Source of the DNA: an uncultured Paracoccaceae bacterium
Lineage (GTDB): Bacteria; Pseudomonadota; Alphaproteobacteria; Rhodobacterales; Rhodobacteraceae
Length of the DNA stretch: 6,028 bases
Direction: 5' to 3'
NCBI GenBank assembly: GCA_937927885.1
Contig: CALEZJ010000571.1
Location: 1 to 6,028 of the forward strand
Within the stretch, counting starts at the first letter, position 1. Each line of letters opens with the position of its first letter. Positions 1 through 4,961 of this stretch are shown here, piece by piece. The notes beneath the pieces are model-generated. The model was not told where the DNA came from. It saw only the letters and a list, made by a program, of their open reading frames with translations, and did no database searches. Both the position numbers and the translations under genes were made by a program.

Positions 1-612
1 GGCCGCGGCCATTTCGGGACGACGGTAAATGGCCAGACGCGTGGCGATCAGGTCTGGCCACAGGGTTGCGGGATCCAGCACCAGCCGGTCCATCGCGGCC
101 TTGACCGTCTCCCAGGTCGGATCAGCCGCCGCCGCACCTCGCCGGGCGCGGATACCTGCGGCCACACGGGCTTCTTCCTCGGCATCCACCACGATTCCGG
201 CGGGTGCCACCAACACCAGCCGCTCGACAGTGTCGGGCCGGTCATGTGCCAGCCGTGCTGCCACCCAGGCTCCCAGCGACACCCCGATGAAGGCCGCACG
301 GTCGATCCCCAGCGCCTGCATGGTGGCGGCGACATGGTCGGCATAATCCGTGATGGCATAGTCGAAGGCCGGTTTGTCGGTCAGCCCGCACCCCAGCAGA
401 TCAAAGGCCAGGACGTGAAAATGCCGCGCCAGGGCCGGAATGTTCCGGGAAAAATTCTCCAGGCTTCCCGCCGTGCCATGCAGCAGGATCAGCGGGGGAT
501 TTGCGGCATCGCCAGCCGTCAGGACCCGGGTGCGGACCGTGTCGGCATCGACCCAGTCCAGCCGATGTGGCGTATCATAAAGCGCCAGCCAGACGCTGCC
601 ATAGTCATCCAT
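1..612 (-). CDS. Alpha/beta hydrolase, MhpC/BphD-like (partial, C-terminus off the left edge)
   Basis: The N-terminal 204 residues of an alpha/beta hydrolase can be read without a stop from an ATG at 612 down to base 1. An oxyanion-loop HGTAGS lies at residues 45-50, followed by DLLGCGLTDKP (71-81). The nucleophile elbow is GVSLGAW with Ser112, and the cap region begins after about residue 140. This order matches C-C bond hydrolases of meta-cleavage pathways and related esterases or epoxide hydrolases, which are usually about 270-300 residues. Roughly 70-90 residues, including the catalytic Asp and His, should therefore lie outside the window. The substrate cannot be told from this part. There is no signal peptide, so it is probably cytosolic. 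The ribosome binding site is weak (a G-rich stretch before the ATG). No partner gene of an aromatic degradation pathway is visible next to it, so a specific catabolic role is not supported. Confidence 0.88.
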   Translation of the reverse strand, partial: MDDYGSVWLALYDTPHRLDWVDADTVRTRVLTAGDAANPPLILLHGTAGSLENFSRNIPALARHFHVLAFDLLGCGLTDKPAFDYAITDYADHVAATMQALGIDRAAFIGVSLGAWVAARLAHDRPDTVERLVLVAPAGIVVDAEEEARVAAGIRARRGAAAADPTWETVKAAMDRLVLDPATLWPDLIATRLAIYRRPEMAAA

Positions 613-633
613 ACCGCCCCCGGCGCGCTGTGA

Positions 634-656
634 ACGTGCGGAAAGAACCGGCACGT
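634..656. promoter_or_regulatory. Inverted repeat in the leader of the hydrolase gene, possible operator
   Basis: ACGTG (634-638) pairs with CACGT (652-656), and CGG (639-641) pairs with CCG (648-650), around the loop AAAGAA. Only base 651 is unpaired, giving an 8-bp near-perfect dyad. It lies 22-44 bases upstream of the ATG at 612 and overlaps the predicted transcription start, a classic position for a repressor site. It could equally be an RNA hairpin. No regulator gene adjoins it in this window. Confidence 0.35.
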
Positions 657-660
657 CGAA

Positions 661-689
661 ACCCTAGCGACACCTTCCGGCCCGGCCAA
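661..689 (-). promoter_or_regulatory. Possible sigma-70 promoter of the partial hydrolase gene
   Basis: Read on the minus strand, TTGGCC (689-684) and TAGGGT (666-661) are separated by exactly 17 bases. They match the consensus -35 box at 4 of 6 and the -10 box at 3 of 6 positions. Transcription would start near 654, about 40 bases before the ATG at 612. The match is modest and the region is GC-rich, so this is a candidate only. Confidence 0.3.
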
Positions 690-809
690 ACGACGAAACC
701 GCGCATAGCATGAGCGCAGGTCATGGCACGCCCTGCTGCGAAAGGTCGGACCATCGGATTGGGGTGACCCCTATGATCAGGGGCGCCGACCCAGGATGAC
801 CCAGGAAGG

Positions 810-949
810 ATGCGGAGGAGAATCCGGGGAAGAACCGCCACTTTGCCGAAGCCCGGATCATCACCGTGATGTGTCAGGCCCAAGGCGGAGTGGCTGTGCC
901 CGACCAGTGCCGCGAACACTGGATCAGCAGCGCGACGCTCCAAACGTGG
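810..949 (+). pseudogene. Degenerate IS3-family transposase OrfA fragment (N-terminal helix-turn-helix)
   Basis: The frame containing codons 845-949 reads as a 35-residue stretch that lines up without gaps with the N-terminal helix-turn-helix of IS3-family OrfA proteins (HTH_Tnp_1 type). The shared pattern is AE..II at the start, then GV.V.D, CR.H.IS, AT and a closing W at 947-949. Against the family consensus as I remember it, about 16 of 35 positions are identical. The likely original ATG at 810 is in a different frame from the matching core, and the frame meets a TGA at 797-799. The match ends abruptly at the Trp codon; the usual leucine-zipper part of OrfA and all of OrfB are absent. This is a dead relic, not an active element. 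I could not identify terminal inverted repeats or a target duplication. Confidence 0.62.
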
Positions 950-1031
950 AGTTGGTGGCGATCACGCGAGGACCCTGGTCGCACTGGCAGGGCCGGGGGG
1001 CCGGTGTCGCTCACCGCTGGCAATCGCGCGG

Positions 1032-1619
1032 TCAGCAGGGTTGGAACAGGTCGGGGCGGCTTTCGATCAGGTCGTCCATGTGGTCAAAGCGGTGCGATCC
1101 CCCGTCAAAGGCGACAACCGGCAGGCGCCCCCGGACAAGTTCAAGCGTCGCCCGCGCGTCCAGGACTTCATCGCCCCTGTCGAGAACGACCGTCCCCGGC
1201 CCGTCAAGGCGAAAGCAGAGGGCGTCATAGGCTGAAACGCAAGCCTGCGTCAGGTCAAACGGCTCTCCGGCATGGTTGACGCCGGTGCCAACATGGGCTT
1301 GCAGGGTCTTGCCGGGAGCGGTTGCAGGGTTGATCGCCAGGAACCGACGGTTGAATTCCGCGCCCAGCCAGGCCGCGTAAAACCCGCCCAGGCTGGTTCC
1401 GACGACAAGCGCGCGGGGATACCGCGTCAGCAGCTCGGCGTAGGTCGCGAAGACCGCGTGCGGGTGCAGAGTGTAATCGACCGTGAGGCCATGAACCGGG
1501 CCGATCCTGCCAAGGCTGAGGATCTTTCCCTTGCCCGGATCAAAGCGCGAGCCCCAGCCGTGGAAATAGAGAATGCGGGCGGTTTCGGGCGGGCCTGCGG
1601 GTTCGGACTGGCCGTTCAT
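1032..1619 (-). CDS. YqiA/YcfP-type (UPF0227-like) alpha/beta-fold esterase
   Basis: A complete 195-residue protein, the usual size of this small cap-less esterase family. The oxyanion region is LYFHGWGSRFDPGKGK (17-32). The nucleophile elbow is GTSLGG with Ser76, INPATAPGKTL follows at 96-106, the acid is probably Asp150 in LDRGDEVLD, and the base is His176 in GGSHRFDH. All three catalytic residues are therefore present. E. coli YqiA acts on short acyl esters and acyl-CoA-like substrates in vitro; the physiological substrate is unknown. It is cytosolic, with no signal peptide or membrane segment. The ATG at 1619 is preceded by GGAGA (1630-1626) at a 6-base spacing, which fixes the start. It follows the macro-like gene by 37 bases on the same strand, so it is probably the second gene of that operon. 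I am sure of the family but not of the biological role. Confidence 0.88.
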   Translation of the reverse strand: MNGQSEPAGPPETARILYFHGWGSRFDPGKGKILSLGRIGPVHGLTVDYTLHPHAVFATYAELLTRYPRALVVGTSLGGFYAAWLGAEFNRRFLAINPATAPGKTLQAHVGTGVNHAGEPFDLTQACVSAYDALCFRLDGPGTVVLDRGDEVLDARATLELVRGRLPVVAFDGGSHRFDHMDDLIESRPDLFQPC

Positions 1620-1625
1620 GGGGGG

Positions 1626-1630
1626 TCTCC
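1626..1630 (-). promoter_or_regulatory. Ribosome binding site of the YqiA-type esterase gene
   Basis: On the minus strand GGAGA sits 6 bases before the ATG at 1619, within the 37-base gap after the macro-like gene. The gap holds no terminator, which supports co-transcription of the two genes. Confidence 0.6.
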
Positions 1631-1656
1631 TGTTCGTCTCGCCTCATTTCTCATGG

Positions 1657-2685
1657 TCATGCGTCAGATCCGGACAGATGCCACGCCGCCGCGACCGCCC
1701 TGAATGCGGCGTTCGGGGGGCCGAGGCTGACCATCAGAACCGCGATCCCCTGGTCAGCAACGCGGTGCAGGGCGCGCAGAAGCGCCGCGTTGATCCAGGC
1801 GTCGTCATTGCCAAAGACCCCGCCCCCGAGCCGTGTCACGAGAAGCCGCCGGGACCCGCCGCCCGCCGCGTTCAGGACGGCGGCCAGCAGGGTGGCCTCG
1901 TAGGCGGCCTCGAGGATCAGGGTGGCAAACCGGGTCCAAGCGGCCTTGGGGATCTGCGAATAGGCCACCGGCAGGGCCGAGCAATAGACCTGCGTCACCC
2001 GTGCATCCGGCGCGGCCCCCGGTTCGGTCACGCCGACGTCGCGGTGCACACCCACACGCAAGAGGCCGCGCAGGCGGTCGCGCCCCACCTCTGGCAGCGT
2101 GGCCAGATGCGCCTCGATCCGGGCAAGCGATGCGTGCCCGGGCAGGGCATAGCCGTTCTGCATCCGCCAGAGGGAGTCTTGCGGCACCCCCATGTCATGG
2201 GCCAGTGCCTTGCCAAGATCTGCCAGGCCGTCCAGCTGGCAAAGGGCGGTCTGGCCGATCTGGTCCCCCACGGGCACAAGGTAGTTGCGCCAGATCGTGC
2301 CCGCTCCCGCGGCAATTGCGCAGGCCGGTCCCTGTGTCGGATCATCGGCATACCGGGTGACGCCATCTTCGGGCGTCACGTCGGGCGCGACCATTTCCAG
2401 AAGGTTGAACTGCGAGGCGACCTGAAACACCGCCCGCGCGTTTTCAGGGTGGCGATGCAGGCGCCGCACGTCGCCCTCGACACTGCCCAGCGTCAGTCTG
2501 CCGGGGACTTGCACGCCGCGGGCGCGGTCCCGCAGCGTGTCGAGCGTGACAAAGTCCAGCGCCCCGACCGCATGGCCCGGCCCGCCCGCCCCGCTTTGCA
2601 GCCGCCCGTCGATGACGCGCAACCGGGCCTGCGTCTGTGCGTAAGGGCCCTCGGCAAAGCCGGTGATCCGGTCGAACCAGCTCAT
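1657..2685 (-). CDS. Conserved macro-domain/PARG-like protein of unknown function
   Basis: A 342-residue protein. It begins MSWFDRITGF. A central block holds ASQFNLLEM (90-98), TPEDGVTRY (104-112) and TQGPACAIAAGAGT (117-130) followed by RNYL (133-136). Later comes VTQVYCSALPVAY, then LEAAYEATLLAA, and near the end LGGGVFGN (286-293) followed by W-I and a helix. I recall these blocks as a conserved, widely distributed uncharacterised family. The C-terminal part (E..YEA.L.AA, then a strand, GGGVFGN, WI..A) resembles the second half of macro domains and of poly(ADP-ribose) glycohydrolases, so binding or hydrolysis of an ADP-ribose-type ligand is plausible but unproven. I chose the ATG at 2685 because the family starts there and a purine-rich GGAAGGGG precedes it. 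The frame stays open to 3165, but that extension would overlap the divergent ATPase gene antisense. It is first gene of a pair with the esterase and is divergent from the AAA gene. Confidence 0.72.
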   Translation of the reverse strand: MSWFDRITGFAEGPYAQTQARLRVIDGRLQSGAGGPGHAVGALDFVTLDTLRDRARGVQVPGRLTLGSVEGDVRRLHRHPENARAVFQVASQFNLLEMVAPDVTPEDGVTRYADDPTQGPACAIAAGAGTIWRNYLVPVGDQIGQTALCQLDGLADLGKALAHDMGVPQDSLWRMQNGYALPGHASLARIEAHLATLPEVGRDRLRGLLRVGVHRDVGVTEPGAAPDARVTQVYCSALPVAYSQIPKAAWTRFATLILEAAYEATLLAAVLNAAGGGSRRLLVTRLGGGVFGNDDAWINAALLRALHRVADQGIAVLMVSLGPPNAAFRAVAAAWHLSGSDA

Positions 2686-2687
2686 GG

Positions 2688-2730
2688 GCGCCCCCCTTCC
2701 GGAGGCGCGGGAAAATCCCCGCAGGCGGGG
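2688..2730 (-). promoter_or_regulatory. Structured leader of the macro-like gene: overlapping hairpins, attenuator-like
   Basis: In the minus-strand transcript, CCCCGC (2730-2725) pairs with GCGGGG (2722-2717) and is followed by AUUUU, resembling a short terminator. The same GCGGG can instead pair with CCCGC (2711-2707) across GAUUUU. Next, GCGCCUCC (2708-2701) can pair with GGGGGCGC (2695-2688), an 8-bp stem with one G-U pair. That stem puts the Shine-Dalgarno stretch in its loop and 3' arm, three bases before the ATG at 2685. The pairings overlap and exclude one another, as in attenuators. GC-rich sequence forms such stems easily, so regulation is inference. Confidence 0.33.
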
Positions 2731-2763
2731 TCCTTGATTCCACGCGCCATCGTTCGGTTTTCC

Positions 2764-2796
2764 CTGCCAGACAATGCTACCATCCAAGCATGGCAG
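2764..2796. promoter_or_regulatory. Interrupted inverted repeat in the divergent region, candidate operator
   Basis: CTGCC (2764-2768) is mirrored by GGCAG (2792-2796), and inside them ATGCT (2774-2778) is mirrored by AGCAT (2787-2791). The two half-sites are thus 10 bp on the right and the same 10 bp split by 5 bases on the left. The dyad lies near the middle between the two divergent starts at 2685 and 2908, and it covers the possible extended -10 TGCTACCAT (2775-2783) on the plus strand. This is the expected place for a regulator controlling both transcripts. The WYL protein encoded downstream is the natural candidate to bind it, but that is inference. Confidence 0.4.
2775..2783 (+). promoter_or_regulatory. 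Possible extended -10 promoter element for the AAA-WYL genes
   Basis: TGC followed by TACCAT fits an extended -10 (TG, one base, then TACCAT with 4 of 6 matches to TATAAT). No good -35 box is found 16-18 bases upstream. Transcription would start near 2790, leaving a leader of about 118 bases before the ATG at 2908. Weak evidence; a non-sigma-70 promoter is equally possible. Confidence 0.22.
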
Positions 2797-2820
2797 AGGC
2801 GGCGGTGTCGAGCACGGCCG

Positions 2821-2859
2821 TTCGGATCGCCCGCCTGATCGGGGCGGGGCACGTCCGAA
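2821..2859 (+). promoter_or_regulatory. Two-part stem-loop in the leader of the AAA gene
   Basis: TTCGGA (2821-2826) pairs with TCCGAA (2854-2859), and nested inside it CCCGCC (2830-2835) pairs with GGCGGG (2843-2848) around a 7-base loop. The structure ends 48 bases before the ATG at 2908 and is not followed by a U run, so it is not an intrinsic terminator. It may be a leader RNA structure or a second protein-binding dyad in this divergent region. Confidence 0.32.
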
Positions 2860-2896
2860 TCTGGCGTGTGGCGGGGGTATCCCTGTCTTGCAGCAC

Positions 2897-2900
2897 GGAG
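2897..2900 (+). promoter_or_regulatory. Ribosome binding site deciding the AAA gene start
   Basis: GGAG lies 7 bases before the ATG at 2908. This favours that start over the GTG/ATG-type codon at 2866 in the same frame, which would add 14 residues unlike a conserved domain. Confidence 0.6.
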
Positions 2901-2907
2901 ACCGCAC

Positions 2908-4911
2908 ATGAGCCACGAGCAATACGTCACCCTCGACCTCGTCGCCCGGCTGGCGGGGCGGTTCGGCCCGACAAGTCGCATTGCCAAGGAAGTGCCCGGC
3001 TGGCTTGAATACCTTGCCGAGGTGGAATGCCCCGAGCGCCCGCGCACCCGGCCAAGTGCAATCTGGTGGGAGAAGGTGCGCGCCCTTGCCCGCGCTCTTG
3101 TCCCAGCCTCGGGCCGGGGGGATGGCGAGATCGTGGAACGCAATGCCGCGCTGCTGGGCGTGCATTTCGGCTTGTCACGGATCGAAACGTCGATCCTGAC
3201 CTTCGCCGCGCTCTACAAGGTCTTTGACGGCTTCGAGCATGTGGTCGATAGCGCGCTCGACACGAAAGAGGTCACCGTCCGGCTGTTGCTGTCCTGGTTC
3301 TGTCAGGCGCCCGAATCCGAGATCCGCGCGGCGATCAGCCCGCTGGGTCGGCTGATGACCTCGGGCCTCGTCGAGGCGGACCGTGGCGGACGGTTTCACC
3401 GGATGCCGTTCGGATTGTCCGACCGGCTGGCGGGCGCGCTTCTTGCCGAGGTTTCCGGCATCGACGACCTGATCGGGCTGCTGTTCCCTCGCGCGGTTGC
3501 TCCGGTGGCGGAATGGCAGGATTTCGCGGGGCTGGGGCCTGATGCGGATCTGATGCGGGCGTTGTTGACCCGCGCCCTGGCGGACCGGAAGCCGGGGGTG
3601 AACATCCTGCTCTATGGCCCCCCCGGGACCGGCAAGACCGAATTCGCCAAGGTGCTCGCGCAGGAAATCGGCGCTGACCTGCGGGCGGTGGGCGAGTGCG
3701 ATGAGCAGGGCGGAGAGCCTTCGCGCCGGGAACGGGTGGCGGACCTGGGCATGGCCTGCCGTCTGCTGGGCACGAGGTCCGACACGGTGCTGCTGTTTGA
3801 CGAAATGGAGGATCTGGTCGGTTCGGCACCGGCGTTCTTCGGCCTTGACCGGCCCTCGAAGATCCATGGCAACCGGATGCTGGAGACGAACCCGATCCCC
3901 GTCATCTGGACCACCAATTCGGTTGCCGACTGCGATGCGGCATTCCTGCGCCGGATGAGCTTTTCGGCCCTCATGCGTGCGCCATCCGGGCGGGTGCGGG
4001 CCCGGATCTGGCAGCGGCTCGAGGCGCGGCATCGGACGGGGATAGCGACCGAGGCGCTGGCCAGGATGGCCGAGCAGCACGATCAGGCCCCGGCGATGGT
4101 GTCGGATGCGATGCAGGTGGCAAGGCTGTGCGACGGCGGGCAGGGGGAACTGACCCGGGTGCTGGATGCGGCTGCCCGACTGGCGAGGGGCGGGGCGGAC
4201 CGCGCACCGCGCCACCACACCGAGGTTCCCTGGCAGCCGGGCCTCGTGCGGGCCAACTGGGACCTTGGCCGGATAGAGGCGCGGCTGGCCGACCCGGATG
4301 TGTCCCGGCGTGTCAGTTTCTGCCTCGATGGCCCCGCCGGGACCGGAAAGAGTGCCTGGGCCCGGCATCTGGCGGGTGTGATGGGCATGCCGGTGATCGA
4401 AAGGCGCGCATCCGACCTGATGTCGAAATGGCTGGGTGAAAGCGAACAGAATATCGCCCGCGCCTTTGCCGAGGCCCGCGCCAGCGAAGCCCTGCTGATC
4501 TTCGACGAAGCCGACAGCCTGCTGGCCGACCGGCGCGGGGCCGAACGCAGTTGGGAGGTGTCCCAGGTCAATGAAATGCTCACCTGGATGGAAAGCCATC
4601 CGCTGCCCTTTGTCTGCACGACCAACTTTGTCGAAAGGCTCGACCCCGCGACGCAACGCCGGTTCACCTTTCGCATCCGCTTTGATTTCCTGGCGGAAGG
4701 GCAATTGCAGCAGGCGTGGACCGCGCATTTCGCCTCGCCCGCGCCCTCTGGCCTGGCGGCTCTGGACCGGCTTGCGCCTGGCGATTTCGCCAATGTCGCC
4801 CGCCGCATGCGCGCCCTGGGCGAGATCAGCCCCGCAGCCATCCTGCACGAGCTTTCGCGGGATATGGCTGACAAGCAGGGGTCGTCCCGCCCCGTCGGCT
4901 TTGGCCGTTGA
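2908..4911 (+). CDS. Tandem AAA ATPase (COG0464-like, two AAA modules)
   Basis: A 667-residue protein with an all-helical N-terminal region (about 1-200) and two AAA modules. Module 1 has Walker A GPPGTGKT (237-244), Walker B VLLFDEMEDL (294-303; Asp298, Glu299), sensor-1 TTN (335-337) and arginine-finger candidates Arg348/Arg349. Module 2 has Walker A GPAGTGKS (475-482), pore loop SKWLGESE (506-513), Walker B LLIFDEADSLL (529-539; Asp533, Glu534), sensor-1 TTN (571-573) and arginines 584/585. Both modules should bind and hydrolyse ATP, and only module 2 has the aromatic pore-loop residue (Trp508) that grips substrate in Cdc48/Vps4/FtsH-type machines. No protease domain, signal peptide or membrane segment is seen, so it is likely a cytosolic remodelling or unfolding hexamer of unknown client. 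The ATG at 2908 has GGAG (2897-2900) at a 7-base spacing; an upstream in-frame start at 2866 lacks this. It is probably co-transcribed with the WYL gene. Confidence 0.9.
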   Translation: MSHEQYVTLDLVARLAGRFGPTSRIAKEVPGWLEYLAEVECPERPRTRPSAIWWEKVRALARALVPASGRGDGEIVERNAALLGVHFGLSRIETSILTFAALYKVFDGFEHVVDSALDTKEVTVRLLLSWFCQAPESEIRAAISPLGRLMTSGLVEADRGGRFHRMPFGLSDRLAGALLAEVSGIDDLIGLLFPRAVAPVAEWQDFAGLGPDADLMRALLTRALADRKPGVNILLYGPPGTGKTEFAKVLAQEIGADLRAVGECDEQGGEPSRRERVADLGMACRLLGTRSDTVLLFDEMEDLVGSAPAFFGLDRPSKIHGNRMLETNPIPVIWTTNSVADCDAAFLRRMSFSALMRAPSGRVRARIWQRLEARHRTGIATEALARMAEQHDQAPAMVSDAMQVARLCDGGQGELTRVLDAAARLARGGADRAPRHHTEVPWQPGLVRANWDLGRIEARLADPDVSRRVSFCLDGPAGTGKSAWARHLAGVMGMPVIERRASDLMSKWLGESEQNIARAFAEARASEALLIFDEADSLLADRRGAERSWEVSQVNEMLTWMESHPLPFVCTTNFVERLDPATQRRFTFRIRFDFLAEGQLQQAWTAHFASPAPSGLAALDRLAPGDFANVARRMRALGEISPAAILHELSRDMADKQGSSRPVGFGR

Positions 4912-4930
4912 CGGCCCCGGTTCCGGGCCG
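4912..4930 (+). repeat. GC-rich hairpin between the AAA and WYL genes
   Basis: CGGCCC (4912-4917) pairs with GGGCCG (4925-4930) around a 7-base loop and begins on the base directly after the AAA stop codon. There is no U run, so it is not a standard terminator. It could pause ribosomes or polymerase, or protect the upstream message and so lower regulator expression relative to the ATPase. Confidence 0.4.
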
Positions 4931-4952
4931 CAACACTTGTGCGGAGCTGTTC

Positions 4953-4957
4953 GGAGG
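4953..4957 (+). promoter_or_regulatory. Ribosome binding site deciding the WYL gene start
   Basis: A perfect GGAGG core lies 4 bases before the ATG at 4962. The spacing is short but usable, and no comparable site precedes the TTG at 4908. Confidence 0.6.
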
Positions 4958-4961
4958 CCCC

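Larger units (their letters stand above)
613..1031. other. Intergenic region with a transposase relic and leader signals
   Basis: About 420 bases between the start of the partial hydrolase gene and the end of the esterase gene. Several frames stay open because the DNA is GC-rich, but none gives a convincing protein. It holds the candidate promoter and dyad of the hydrolase, a short CCCCT/AGGGG inverted repeat (768-783), and a decayed IS3-type OrfA fragment (about 810-949). A 5-bp hairpin CGGTG/CACCG (1002-1016) sits 16 bases downstream of the esterase stop. It has no U run, so it is at best a transcript-end stabiliser. The rest shows nothing recognisable. Confidence 0.7.

Noticed and set aside
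605..943. Minus-strand frame of 112 codons in the left intergenic region
   Set aside because: No motif, no clear ribosome binding site, and it overlaps the hydrolase start and the transposase relic.
1002..1016. Possible terminator after the esterase gene
   Set aside because: The stem is only 5 bp and no U run follows on the minus strand, so it does not meet the form of an intrinsic terminator.
1573..2838. Open frame of 421 codons on the plus strand
   Set aside because: Antisense to the macro-like gene, which has conserved blocks and a good start; the plus-strand translation has no family features.
2790..3008. Plus-strand frame of 72 codons just upstream of and overlapping the AAA gene
   Set aside because: No ribosome binding site and no domain; the part past 2908 is a shifted reading of the AAA gene. 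An upstream short coding leader cannot be excluded but is not supported.
2686..3165. N-terminal extension of the macro-like protein by about 160 residues
   Set aside because: It would run antisense into the first 86 codons of the AAA gene. The recognisable family start is the Met at 2685, and the extension is Pro/Arg/Gly-rich with no pattern.
3175..4848. Long open frame of 557 codons on the minus strand
   Set aside because: It is exactly antisense to the AAA gene, whose motifs are unmistakable. Its translation is rich in Arg, Gly, Pro and His with no domain pattern; long antisense frames are common at this GC content.
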